Source: Candidatus Peregrinibacteria bacterium RIFOXYA2_FULL_41_18
GTDB lineage: Bacteria > Patescibacteriota > Gracilibacteria > UBA1369 > UBA12470
DNA length: 64,000 nt
Direction: 5' to 3'
Assembly: GCA_001788795.1 (NCBI GenBank)
Contig: MFXH01000003.1
Location: forward strand, 1 to 64,000
The notes under the pieces are model-generated. The model was not told where the DNA came from, ran no database searches, and saw only the letters and a list, made by a program, of their open reading frames with translations. The position numbers were made by a program, and so were the translations under genes. Below, piece by piece: positions 49,561 to 60,928 of this stretch (position 1 is its first letter; the number at the start of each line of letters is the position of its first letter).

Positions 49561-52500
49561 TTACAGGCCTAAAGTGTCTATCGTTTCAATTATTATTTTT
49601 GATACTTCTGCTCTGTTGATTGAAGAGCTGTAACCGAATGTACCGTTGCTGTATCCTGATATAATTCCCATGTCTTTTGCATATTCCACTTCTGATAATG
49701 CTGTTCCCGCAAGTGAATCGTCCGTGAAACTGCTTTCATCATAAGAAGGGACTTCTATTTCAAGAGCTTCAAAAAGCATCTTTATGATTTCCGATCTTGT
49801 AGCTTCTCTATTAAGATCAAGGTCTTCATCTTCGATTATGCTTAACTCCAACTCTTCAGCTTTTGCAATGTATCCGCTTGCCCAATGGTTTGCTGCAGAT
49901 CCAAGATTTGGGATTCTGTCCGAAGATCCTTGTCCTGTTGTTTCAAGGATTATCTTTAGTGCTTCGGCGACCGTTACATTGTTTCCCGGTTTGAACTCTC
50001 CAAGAGCGTTTCCGTCCTCATCCTTGTAGCCGGAAATAATTCCCTTGTCGTTCATAGACTTGATGTATTCACCGTACCATTCCCCGATATCTACATCCTT
50101 GAATGGATTTACGCCGTCTTCATATAAAGTTTCTTTTATACCGTCTTGATTTTCTTCATATAATTCCACGGCATCTTCAACTGTTGATGCTGTTATGGTG
50201 GCAAGGAATGAATTTGTGGCCGAATCAGATTCCAATAACGGAGTCTTCAAGAAATTATCTAGGATCCCTTGGAATTTTTCATTTACATCGTCATCGGAAG
50301 AGTCTTCCATGTCCTGTCCGAACATGTTGAAATTGTCGGATAAACTTCTTAGGTTATCAAAAATATTATCTGTTTCGTCGTCGCTGTAATCGTTCAAGTA
50401 TCCTATTAGTTGAATGTCGATTTTGTTGTCTGTGCTGCTATCCAGATCGTAAGTTCCTAGATCGTCAGTGCCGTAAATCTTGATTTCCTGATCTGCTATC
50501 CATATGTCTATGTATCTGGACGGATCTGTATCGTCGTTTACAGGATAAACATAAAGGAGGATTCCATCCCAGTGATTGTATATCTCGCTTGTGAATGACA
50601 CTCCTGCAGTTGTTTCATCGTAGGAATCTGTTTGACTGTCTTCAAATAGCAAATCTGTTACCGGTATCACTTTGAATTGACCTGTGTCGCTTGAGTTTAT
50701 CATTCCGGTGTATTCCTGTTTGATATCTCCGTCGTTGTGATAATCGAGATCACCGATTCTTACAAACATTATACTTGGGTTGAAAAGCAGTCCGTCGTTC
50801 AATGTTTCAGAGTCTGTCGGCAGTGTTACGGTGAACGTATCTGCATTGTTTGTTTCATCCGTTTCGTCGATGTAGTCGTAATAATCTACTGTTGCAGTTG
50901 CCGTATAAGATGAGCCATCAGTCAGAGAGAAATTTGACATTCCCCATGAGTAGAAGGTTTTGCAATTTCCATCTGCTGGAGTCATTATTCCGAGGGTATT
51001 ATCATATCCGTTTGCGTTGAAATTGATGTATGCGAATTTGCTTATTTTGGTATCTTCGTCCGCGCATACCGTCATGTAGAAATTAGTATAATCGCTTTCT
51101 ATACCTGAGTCGCTTACCCATAGATCGTATGTTGCAGAAGATGAATCGGTTGATCCACTTGTTACGGTTTCTGTTCGGCAATCGTTGCTTGAATTGGCAT
51201 CGCTTGTTGAAGAATCAGGGTATAAGCATGCTTTTATCGTATGTGTTCCGTCCAAAACTTGAGGTTGCACTTCAGATGTATCTCCGGAATCTCTGAAGGT
51301 TTGGTCTGCAAGTGTTGAAAGGCTGTAAGTCCATTCCAAAACATCGTCTATGTATATGTATAAAGAACCTCCCGCGGTACTTGGGTAATCTTGAGATCCT
51401 TTATTTCCAATTGTTATTGTTAAATATGTTTCATTGGAAATATCTCCTACGTATAAATCTGGATTAACATCGTCATCATCTGCGAATGTTACTGATAATG
51501 TTGATGAATTGTTGCTTTCGCTTGATTCATCCAACACGTCTGCCGAATCAACCTCTGCCGTAAGGCTGTATGTTCCTCCGCCGAGTTTATCTATCGAGAA
51601 AGTCTCAAAGCCATCCGAATAGAATGTTGAGCAGCTTCCGCCGGAAGGATTTGTGATAGTTTTGGTGTTGCTATATCCGTTTGCTGTAAATTTAAGACTT
51701 ACCGATGTACTTGTGCTCGTGTCTTCGGAAGAACAAACTTTTGCATAAAAAGCGCTATATGTCGCTGAAGCTCCTATCTCGCTGATATAAAGGTCATCAG
51801 TCGTAGCATCTTCTTCGACGGCGAATGTCGTTGTTAGTTCATTGTTTGTTTCGTCCGCTTCCGAGATTGAATCGTCAGGGTCAAGCGTTACCGTAAGTGT
51901 ATATGCGGTTCCTTCGTTGATAGAAAAAACGGAAGTTCCCCATGAATATATTGTCTTGCATACGCCATCTCCCGGAGCTGTAAATGTAAGTTTATTGTCG
52001 TAATTGTTGGCGCTAAATGTTATTTCGGTGCTGCCTACGCTGCCGCTATCTGTTCCGCATATTGTTGCGTAAAAAGATGTTCCATCGTCGGCAAGGCCGA
52101 TAGCCGATAATTTCAAATCAGTTGTAGTGCTCGGAATTGTGAAAGTTTCCGATAGAGAATTGTTTGTTTCATCTTCTTCCGTTACTGCGTTTGCCGGATC
52201 TACCTCAACTGTAAGAGTATATTTGGTTCCTTCTGATAAAGAAGAAAAATATGTTGCTATTGAAACGTATTCGGTTACGCATGCGTCTGATGCCGGAGCC
52301 GTAATCGACTTGGTTTTTGAAGAAGAACCTGCAGTAAATTTCAGATTTATTGTAGATAGATCGTTTGTATCAAGTCCGCAAACTTTTGCGTAGAACTTGG
52401 TGTAATCGCTACTTATTCCGACATCGCTTATGTACAAATCAGGATAAGTTGTCTCTGTTGCTGTGCTTGAGATTGTTATTGCTTCCGATTCTTCGTTGTT

Positions 52501-52893
52501 TGTTTCATTGTCTTCATCGAAATTATCGTAATAGTCTATTGTTACGGTTAGAGTTGTCGTATCACCTTCTTCTAATTGGAAATAGCTGTAATTCCATGAG
52601 TAATATCTCTTGCAATCGTCTTCCGGAACTGCGTTCAATTCCATAGTTTTATCCAAACCGTTTGCATGGTAGTTAATAACCACTCCTTCAGCTGTCATTC
52701 CATCCGTACATACGTCAGCATAGAAATACTGAGGATATGTGGTGTCTATACCGATATCATCTATGTAGATGTCGTTATAATCTATAATCGTTGTTTTGAT
52801 TATAGTTTCCGTAAGAGTGAACGCCCCTGCACTTGGCACCAAAGAAGTGAGTGCGAATAGTGCCGTAATGGTTGTTGCGATGAGTTTTTTCAT
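49561..52893 (-). CDS. Large secreted surface protein: about six CARDB-like repeats plus C-terminal SLH domains
   Basis: Signal peptide MKKLIATTITALFALTSLVPSAGA; repeats DLYISDxGI..FYAKVC..C..YS..EGTxYTLTVxVDxxDxxxExxETNN; SLH-type FKDVDIGEWYGEYI, NRAEVSKIIIE. Confidence 0.8.
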   Translation of the reverse strand: MKKLIATTITALFALTSLVPSAGAFTLTETIIKTTIIDYNDIYIDDIGIDTTYPQYFYADVCTDGMTAEGVVINYHANGLDKTMELNAVPEDDCKRYYSWNYSYFQLEEGDTTTLTVTIDYYDNFDEDNETNNEESEAITISSTATETTYPDLYISDVGISSDYTKFYAKVCGLDTNDLSTINLKFTAGSSSKTKSITAPASDACVTEYVSIATYFSSLSEGTKYTLTVEVDPANAVTEEDETNNSLSETFTIPSTTTDLKLSAIGLADDGTSFYATICGTDSGSVGSTEITFSANNYDNKLTFTAPGDGVCKTIYSWGTSVFSINEGTAYTLTVTLDPDDSISEADETNNELTTTFAVEEDATTDDLYISEIGASATYSAFYAKVCSSEDTSTSTSVSLKFTANGYSNTKTITNPSGGSCSTFYSDGFETFSIDKLGGGTYSLTAEVDSADVLDESSESNNSSTLSVTFADDDDVNPDLYVGDISNETYLTITIGNKGSQDYPSTAGGSLYIYIDDVLEWTYSLSTLADQTFRDSGDTSEVQPQVLDGTHTIKACLYPDSSTSDANSSNDCRTETVTSGSTDSSSATYDLWVSDSGIESDYTNFYMTVCADEDTKISKFAYINFNANGYDNTLGIMTPADGNCKTFYSWGMSNFSLTDGSSYTATATVDYYDYIDETDETNNADTFTVTLPTDSETLNDGLLFNPSIMFVRIGDLDYHNDGDIKQEYTGMINSSDTGQFKVIPVTDLLFEDSQTDSYDETTAGVSFTSEIYNHWDGILLYVYPVNDDTDPSRYIDIWIADQEIKIYGTDDLGTYDLDSSTDNKIDIQLIGYLNDYSDDETDNIFDNLRSLSDNFNMFGQDMEDSSDDDVNEKFQGILDNFLKTPLLESDSATNSFLATITASTVEDAVELYEENQDGIKETLYEDGVNPFKDVDIGEWYGEYIKSMNDKGIISGYKDEDGNALGEFKPGNNVTVAEALKIILETTGQGSSDRIPNLGSAANHWASGYIAKAEELELSIIEDEDLDLNREATRSEIIKMLFEALEIEVPSYDESSFTDDSLAGTALSEVEYAKDMGIISGYSNGTFGYSSSINRAEVSKIIIETIDTLGL

Positions 52894-52993
52894 TTTTCGA
52901 TTGGGTTAGTTGGTTGATTTATATATGTATAATGTTTTATTTTTGAAATATTACACTAAATGCATTTATAGGCATTTCTTTTTACCACAAATT

Positions 52994-54295
52994 CTATCTA
53001 GGGTCAATCGTCTTCTGTCCATTCATGTACGGTATTAACACTTTGGGTATTTTCACCGATCCGTCTTTTTGCTGATAGATCTCCAGTATTGGTATGAGTA
53101 TGCGAGGAGATGCGACACAAGTATTGTTCAGCGTATGGCAGAAATTGATCTTACCTTCGCTGTTGCGGTATCGAAGGTTGAGTCTTCTTGATTGGAAATC
53201 GTGAAATGTTGAACAGGAGTGAGTTTCTCCGTAAGATTTTCTGCTTGGCATCCATGTTTCTATATCGTTTTTATAGTATTGGCCTCTGCCCATGTCGCCC
53301 GTGCATACTGCTACGACTCGATAAGGGAGGTTGAGGTCTTGAAGAACTTCCTCGGAATTCTTAAGAATGAGTTCGTGCATTTTTTTGCTTTCTTCGGCAT
53401 CGTTCTTGCAGATTATTACCTGCTCGATTTTTTGGAACTGGTGAATTCGGTAAACGCCTTGAGTATCTTTCCCGTAAGTTCCAGCTTCTCTTCTATAGCA
53501 GGTTGAAAATCCGCAATAGAGTTTGGGTAACGTATCTTCTTCCAAAATCTCATCGTAATGATAAGAGGTAAGGGCTACTTCGGCAGTTCCTGTTAAGTAT
53601 TTATTGTCTGATTCTATGGCTCCGCCTTTTTCTTTTTGAACGCCAACCGTGTAGGCTTGTTCTTCTCCTCCTGGGAAATAAGATGTACCCATCATCGCTT
53701 CGTAATTTACGAGAGTTGGTACAATAAAAGGAGTGAATCCTTTTTTAGTTAATTTATCGAGTGCATACATCATGATTGCCATCTCGAGTCGCATTCCTTC
53801 GTTTTTCAGAAAATATGATCTTGACCCTGCGATCTTCGCTCCGCGAGGCATATCTATAAGGTCGCATTTTTCCGCGATGCTCATATGGTCGAGAGGTTCG
53901 AAGTCGAATTTCGGAAGCTTGCCCCAAGTGTAGAGTTCCTTGTTTTCGCTGTCGTCTTTGCCTTCCGGTGTCTCCGGTGATGCCGGCATGGGGAGGAATA
54001 AGAGTTTTGTTTTCAGTTCCGGTTCCAGTGACTCAAGTTGGGGAGATAACTCCTTTTCTTTGTCGCTCAATATCTTTGTTTCTTTGATAGCCTTATTTTT
54101 TTCGTCTCCTTGCAGTTTTGCGATTTTGTCTGAAGCAATCTTCTTTTCTGCGCGTATTTTTTCTATTTGCTGTTTGAGCTCGCGAACCTGTTTGTCGAGC
54201 TTTATTATTTCGTCTATATCAAGCTTTATGCGTTTTTGAGTGCAGGCTTTTTTGAATATTTCAGGATTTTCGCGAAGAAGTTTCAGGTCGATCAT
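52994..54295 (-). CDS. serS: Seryl-tRNA synthetase
   Basis: MIDLKLLRENPEIFKKACTQKR; TGTAEVALTSYH; CFSTCYRREAGTYGKDTQGVYRIHQFQKIE. Confidence 0.96.
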   Translation of the reverse strand: MIDLKLLRENPEIFKKACTQKRIKLDIDEIIKLDKQVRELKQQIEKIRAEKKIASDKIAKLQGDEKNKAIKETKILSDKEKELSPQLESLEPELKTKLLFLPMPASPETPEGKDDSENKELYTWGKLPKFDFEPLDHMSIAEKCDLIDMPRGAKIAGSRSYFLKNEGMRLEMAIMMYALDKLTKKGFTPFIVPTLVNYEAMMGTSYFPGGEEQAYTVGVQKEKGGAIESDNKYLTGTAEVALTSYHYDEILEEDTLPKLYCGFSTCYRREAGTYGKDTQGVYRIHQFQKIEQVIICKNDAEESKKMHELILKNSEEVLQDLNLPYRVVAVCTGDMGRGQYYKNDIETWMPSRKSYGETHSCSTFHDFQSRRLNLRYRNSEGKINFCHTLNNTCVASPRILIPILEIYQQKDGSVKIPKVLIPYMNGQKTIDPR

Positions 54296-54353
54296 AGTCG
54301 TTAGATGAAGAATAAAAAACTATAAGGAGTTTATATCAAAAAAAATGGATTTT

Positions 54354-54857
54354 CTATATCACTTTTTTAATCTTAATTGTTGAAATCATTAGTACCGCTA
54401 AGACTAAGTATAGATATGGTAAAAATTCTACAGGAGCGTGTGCGAACCAGTATATTGCTATTATCACACTTGGTAACGGTATTGGCATTCCTTCGTAGCC
54501 GCCTTCTACAGGTTTTGTGTTAAATCTTGCGAGCCTGAGTATTCCGCAAAGTGCGAAAATTATTGCGCTTATTATTGTTAATAATGAATTACCGGTATTG
54601 ATTAAAAATATTGCAGGTGCGACTCCAAAAGATATAGCATCCGAGAGTGAGTCGAGATCGTGTCCGAGAGTTGTTGTCTTTTTAGTTAGTCTTGCAGTTT
54701 TTCCATCTAGGAAATCACACGTTATTGCCGCAAGTATCATGTAAAGAGCCATGCTAGGATTGTTATCTAGCGATGCGCGGATTGAGAGAATTCCAAAAAC
54801 TGCGTTTCCGAGCGTGACCAAGTCGGCGATAGTGAGGGATTTTATGAATTTTAGCAT
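54354..54857 (-). CDS. pssA: CDP-alcohol phosphatidyltransferase, probably phosphatidylserine synthase
   Basis: DGKTAR-x8-GHDLDSLSD matches DGxxAR(x8)GxxxDxxxD; adjacent to psd. Confidence 0.85.
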   Translation of the reverse strand: MLKFIKSLTIADLVTLGNAVFGILSIRASLDNNPSMALYMILAAITCDFLDGKTARLTKKTTTLGHDLDSLSDAISFGVAPAIFLINTGNSLLTIISAIIFALCGILRLARFNTKPVEGGYEGMPIPLPSVIIAIYWFAHAPVEFLPYLYLVLAVLMISTIKIKKVI

Positions 54858-54860
54858 GAA

Positions 54861-55478
54861 CTAATAATTAGCAATTATTGTTCGACCTGCGAATACTTTA
54901 TCACCTTTTTTAATTTTCAGCTCGAGTTTAGGAATTATTAATGTTACCTGACTTCCTAGGCGTATAAGACCAAGGTCCTGGCCTTTTTCAACCTGTTGCA
55001 TTTCGCGAACAAGACTTACCGTACGGCGCGCCACCATGCCAGCTATTTGGATTATTTTCAGTTTCAAATCTCCTTCAATGATGAATTCCTGATGTTCGTT
55101 TTCCGCGTAAGTGTTTATGTCGATTTTTTTTGATAGAGCGTTTCTATGTTTGCCCTTTGTCCATTTCACCATTTTTATTGTTCCTGCGATCGGGGCTTTT
55201 TGAAAATGGACATCCAGCGGAGTCATAACTATTGAAATAAGCCAGCCTGAATCTTTTATAGTGTCATCAAGCCAGACTTTTATGCGATTTTTCCCTTTTT
55301 GTATCTCAGCTATTTTGTTTGGCGTGATCTCTGTTATGCTCGATATTTTCCCCTGTGCCGGACTGATTATATTGCGTCCCGACGGAATTTGTATTTTTGG
55401 GTTTCTTAGGAACCAGAGCTTGTAGAAAAGCATGCTTGATATCAGAAGGCCTAGGAATGCGTATATAAAATTTTCCAT
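54861..55478 (-). CDS. psd: Phosphatidylserine decarboxylase, short form
   Basis: N-terminal TM; IPSGRNIISPAQGKI; MTPLDVHFQKAPIAG; IRLGSQVTLIIP self-cleavage region. Confidence 0.88.
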   Translation of the reverse strand: MENFIYAFLGLLISSMLFYKLWFLRNPKIQIPSGRNIISPAQGKISSITEITPNKIAEIQKGKNRIKVWLDDTIKDSGWLISIVMTPLDVHFQKAPIAGTIKMVKWTKGKHRNALSKKIDINTYAENEHQEFIIEGDLKLKIIQIAGMVARRTVSLVREMQQVEKGQDLGLIRLGSQVTLIIPKLELKIKKGDKVFAGRTIIANY

Positions 55479-56247
55479 GTTTTTTTCGGGTTGCCGCTAG
55501 AAGATATAGGCTTCGTATATATATTTCAACAGCATGTATGATTTCTGGGAATGTTTCTTTGATTATTTGTTGTTTTATTTTTTTGCCTGTTAAAAACTTT
55601 TCGTATACTTGTGTTTGGCTGATGCGGAGGGCCTTGTCCATTAAGAATGTTTTTAGATCTTCTGGGTTTTGAAAAGGTTCCAGAGATGCGTTTTTTCGAA
55701 ATGTGCGGTAATTCTTTATGATTTTTTTTGTATTGAAAAACATATATCTGGCGCATGCAAATTCAAACCTGCTGTGTTTGCCGAATAGAAGATTTCCCAT
55801 GTCTGGTTTTGAGTGATCCCAGTGTGGGTCGTGCCAATTGCTCCATCCTTTTATGTTTTTTAATCGGTGTCCTTTGTGGTGGGCCGGAGTTAGTCCGTCT
55901 ACAACGAAATGCAAGCCTCTCGCGCATGTAAAATGTGCGAGTTTTCTCTGCAATTTGTTGTCCGAATTCATTTCAATACAAGCTATTTTAAATGCCTCTA
56001 TCGCATTGTTGATTGCATCGCCGTCATCTGTTAGAGGATTGTACATGTGGTCAGAAACAAGTCCGATTTTTCTCGACCATTTGCCGTCCGGTCCGTAATA
56101 GCCAGAATGAAGATCGAGGCTTATTGTTCCCGGGAATCCGTTTTTTTTCTTTTTCGCGAGAGCATGGCGATAACCGATCTCATTTATCATGTGATGAGTC
56201 GAGGCGCCGTCTAGGTTGAAGAATTGGAATCCAAATCCTGAGAACAT
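55306..56247 (-). CDS. Putative zinc-dependent phospholipase C-like protein; C-terminus overlaps psd out of frame
   Basis: THHMINEIGY; LAHFTCARGLHFVVDGLTPAHHKGH His-rich pattern; family call tentative. Confidence 0.5.
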   Translation of the reverse strand: MFSGFGFQFFNLDGASTHHMINEIGYRHALAKKKKNGFPGTISLDLHSGYYGPDGKWSRKIGLVSDHMYNPLTDDGDAINNAIEAFKIACIEMNSDNKLQRKLAHFTCARGLHFVVDGLTPAHHKGHRLKNIKGWSNWHDPHWDHSKPDMGNLLFGKHSRFEFACARYMFFNTKKIIKNYRTFRKNASLEPFQNPEDLKTFLMDKALRISQTQVYEKFLTGKKIKQQIIKETFPEIIHAVEIYIRSLYLLAATRKKHGKFYIRIPRPSDIKHAFLQALVPKKPKNTNSVGTQYNQSGTGENIEHNRDHAKQNS

Positions 56248-56249
56248 AG

Positions 56250-56298
56250 GGAAGAAGAAGTAGGGGAAGTAGAAGAAGTGACGTAGTGACTTAGTGGA
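56250..56298 (+). repeat. Nonamer tract filling spacer between the BASS gene stop and next start
   Basis: GAAGTAGGG GAAGTAGAA GAAGTGACG TAGTGACTT AGTGG. Confidence 0.9.
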
Positions 56299-57208
56299 GG
56301 TGTTTTGATATTTGTTTGAAGATTCCCGGCATGGTGTTCCAAACCAATTGAGAAACGATTGTTATCAATACAACTTCCGGCGGGAAGAATTCTACAGCTA
56401 TTACGAATGCTAGGGAATTGTTCATGTACGTAAGCGATGTGGATATTGCGATTTTGTCTTCTCTAGGACGCCAAAACGCAAGTATATATCCTATGAAATG
56501 CATTAGTACGAATAAGATTATAAGCGCTACAAGTTGGCTTATTATACTTAATGGATTTGTTAAAAAAGTTTCTGATTGGGGCGCTATGCCGATCCACATT
56601 AGCATAGCCATTAATATTATATTTGTTGGACTTGCGTATTTCTTTATGGATTCGACTAGCGGTTTTGTTTGTCCGATTTTTTTTATTATTTCGGCAAAAA
56701 TTATTGGAATAAAAATCATGAAAGCAAGGGTTGCAGCCATGCTAAGCGGATTTATTTCCAATGATTGAGAAGTTAGTGTTTTGAATAAAAAAGGCATTGT
56801 TATCGGCGACATGATCGCGCATACAACTATTGTTACGAGAGACAATGCAGTTGATCCTCCAAAAAGTTCTGTTAAGACGGGGGATGCCATTGCCGGTGGC
56901 GTTGCAGACATCAGAAGCAGTCCGACTGCAAGGCTTGGGCTTATGTATTTTGCCGTAAAGAAGACTGCAGTTGGTATTACAAGCATCTTCATAATGAAGA
57001 TGTATATTGTCAGTTTTGGTTTCCTGAGCTGCGAGACAACTTGCTTAAAATCAATTTTCAAAGCCGTTAGTAGCAGCATCAACATTAATACCGGCTTGAT
57101 TGTAGGCATCATGAATATTCCTGCCTGTGGCAGAAAAAGTCCCCCTATAAGAGCTAAAAACAGTACTATCGAGAAATGATTTTCTATCAATTGAGATGCT
57201 TTTCCCAT
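56291..57208 (-). CDS. Bile acid:sodium symporter (BASS)-family transporter
   Basis: About 9-10 TM helices; LMSATPPAMASPVLTELFGGSTALSLVTIVVCAIMSPITMP. Confidence 0.75.
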   Translation of the reverse strand: MGKASQLIENHFSIVLFLALIGGLFLPQAGIFMMPTIKPVLMLMLLLTALKIDFKQVVSQLRKPKLTIYIFIMKMLVIPTAVFFTAKYISPSLAVGLLLMSATPPAMASPVLTELFGGSTALSLVTIVVCAIMSPITMPFLFKTLTSQSLEINPLSMAATLAFMIFIPIIFAEIIKKIGQTKPLVESIKKYASPTNIILMAMLMWIGIAPQSETFLTNPLSIISQLVALIILFVLMHFIGYILAFWRPREDKIAISTSLTYMNNSLAFVIAVEFFPPEVVLITIVSQLVWNTMPGIFKQISKHLH

Positions 57209-57220
57209 GACGATATTCTA

Positions 57221-57257
57221 CTGTCTAAAATTGCTATCTCATAGCGATTTTAGACAG
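57221..57257. repeat. Near-perfect 17-bp inverted repeat with 3-nt loop
   Basis: CTGTCTAAAATtGCTAT-ctc-ATAGCgATTTTAGACAG. Confidence 0.8.
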
Positions 57258-57445
57258 TCATCCGATATTATGTCCGGTGTTAGAGCTCCCAAGATTTTTC
57301 CTATTCTCTTCTTTATTTTTTCGGATAATTTTCTGATCGTCTGATTCCTTCCCATGGCGATTTCCATAGCGCCAAAAATCACTGTTCCCAAAGCTTTTCT
57401 AATAGGCTGAGATGTCTCTTCTTGATATTCTCGAAATTCTCCCAT
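57239..57445 (-). CDS. Small hypothetical protein (68 aa)
   Basis: MGEFREYQEETSQPIRKALGTVIFGAMEIAMGRNQ...; intact ORF filling the gap. Confidence 0.45.
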   Translation of the reverse strand: MGEFREYQEETSQPIRKALGTVIFGAMEIAMGRNQTIRKLSEKIKKRIGKILGALTPDIISDDCLKSL

Positions 57446-57516
57446 ACTAAAATTGTATTTATGAGAGTCTTTCTAGAGGATACTACCTGTGAATTGATTG
57501 TAAAGATTCAGTTTGT

Positions 57517-59517
<2,001 letters not shown>

Positions 59518-59524
59518 CAAGGAA

Positions 59525-59551
59525 TTAGCACACGGCATTGTAGAGTGCTAA
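59525..59551. promoter_or_regulatory. CIRCE element (HrcA operator)
   Basis: TTAGCACAC-ggcattgta-GAGTGCTAA versus consensus TTAGCACTC-N9-GAGTGCTAA (one mismatch). Confidence 0.92.
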
Positions 59552-59565
59552 TATACTCTTGTCAA
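59537..59565 (-). promoter_or_regulatory. dnaK promoter overlapping CIRCE
   Basis: Minus strand TTGACA (59560-59565), 17-nt spacer, TACAAT (59537-59542). Confidence 0.85.
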
Positions 59566-59569
59566 TTTT

Positions 59570-60070
59570 TTATTGAGCCCCTGAGCCGACTTGTACTTTT
59601 GCCGGTTTTATAGCCATTCCTTTGAACGCAAATCCTTTTTCGAACTCTTGAATTATGATGTCTTTTTCGCCCGATCCTTGCATTACGGCTTCGTGAAGAT
59701 TTGGATTGAATTTTTCTCCTACGGTTTTTATTTCTTCAAGTCCGAGAGAGGTGAGGGTGTCTATCAGCTGTTTTTCTATAGCTTGGATTCCTTTTACCCA
59801 TTCATCATCTTTCAAATTTTCAGGTAGATGAGCAAAAGCTCTTTTTAGATTGTCGACTGTTGGAAAGAGAGATTTTATCAGTTCTACATTTGCGAAAATC
59901 TTTAGACCTTCGCGTTCTTCATCGACCCTTCTTCGAAAATTCTGCAGATCGGCCGCAGACCGTTTGGCCGTTTCTATAAGAGCTGCGTGTTCTTCTGTTA
60001 ATTTTGCTAATTGAAGTTTTAGATTCTCGAAATCCTCAGGTTTAAAATCTGATGTTTTTTGTTTTGTCAT
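59570..60070 (-). CDS. grpE: Nucleotide exchange factor GrpE
   Basis: DLQNFRRRVDEER; FNPNLHEAVMQGSGEKDIIIQEFEKGFAFKGMAIKPAKVQVGSG. Confidence 0.93.
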   Translation of the reverse strand: MTKQKTSDFKPEDFENLKLQLAKLTEEHAALIETAKRSAADLQNFRRRVDEEREGLKIFANVELIKSLFPTVDNLKRAFAHLPENLKDDEWVKGIQAIEKQLIDTLTSLGLEEIKTVGEKFNPNLHEAVMQGSGEKDIIIQEFEKGFAFKGMAIKPAKVQVGSGAQ

Positions 60071-60072
60071 GT

Positions 60073-60795
60073 TTAAATTTTTATTAGTCTTGAGACCTCT
60101 TCAAGGAGGGCTTTGTTATATGCGTAAGGCATTCGACACGGACCGAGAATTCCTATGAAGCCTTTAAATCCTTCGATTTCATAAGTTGTTACGATGATAC
60201 TGCAGCTTTCTATTTGTTCGATTAAATTTTCTTCTCCAATAAAAATCTTTACGGTCGATCCTATGTTTAGCGACTCCAGTGTTTTCACCAAGCTGGTTCC
60301 TTCTTCAAGTACTTCTATTATGTGTCTTGCTTTAAGCGGATTTTCCACGAATTCAGGTTGTTTCAAGATGTTTGAAACTCCGAGGTAAAATGTTCTTTTG
60401 TTATCCGGTATTGTTGCAAAACTGATATTGGATGTCGCTTGTGATAGTAGGGCGACAGCATCATAAATTTTTTCTTTTGCTTTTTTGAGTTTGTACTGTT
60501 CGTTAAGGTGCTTAATGTTTTCGTTTGCGATTGTGCGTGCCTTGTCGAAATCCACAAGTTCTTCTACGTATAGCTTATATCCTGCTTGAGTCGGAACTCT
60601 TCCAGCAGATGTGTGCGGCTGGGTGATAAGTCCTAGTTCTTCAAGTTGCGCCATGTCGTTTCTGATCGTGGCTGTGCTTACCGATAGGTTATAGCTTATA
60701 ACTATCGTTTTTGAACCGACAGGTTCGGCTGTTTCTATAAATTGTTTTATTATTGCGTGGAGAATCTTCTGTTTGCGCGGGTCTAGAGGGAGCAT
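60073..60795 (-). CDS. hrcA: Heat-inducible transcription repressor HrcA
   Basis: ILHAIIKQFIETAEPVGSKTI; SVSTATIRNDMAQLEELGLITQPHTSAGRVPTQAGYKLYVE. Confidence 0.94.
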   Translation of the reverse strand: MLPLDPRKQKILHAIIKQFIETAEPVGSKTIVISYNLSVSTATIRNDMAQLEELGLITQPHTSAGRVPTQAGYKLYVEELVDFDKARTIANENIKHLNEQYKLKKAKEKIYDAVALLSQATSNISFATIPDNKRTFYLGVSNILKQPEFVENPLKARHIIEVLEEGTSLVKTLESLNIGSTVKIFIGEENLIEQIESCSIIVTTYEIEGFKGFIGILGPCRMPYAYNKALLEEVSRLIKI

Positions 60796-60800
60796 GGGGA

Positions 60801-60839
60801 GGAATTACGAATACCGAATGTCGAATACCGAGAAGAAGT
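60801..60839 (+). repeat. Heptamer tract (GAATNNC family) upstream of hrcA
   Basis: GAATTAC GAATACC GAATGTC GAATACC GAGAAG. Confidence 0.88.
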
Positions 60840-60872
60840 TTATAGGGAGAGGAGGGGATTTGCAAGGGAGGG

Positions 60873-60901
60873 TTGACGCATGATCCATTTTGCCTTATAA
60901 G
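60873..60901 (+). promoter_or_regulatory. Predicted promoter upstream of a small ORF
   Basis: TTGACG (60873-60878), 17-nt spacer, TATAAG (60896-60901). Confidence 0.55.
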
Positions 60902-60928
60902 GATGTCTTATTTTTTAATAAATTAAAC

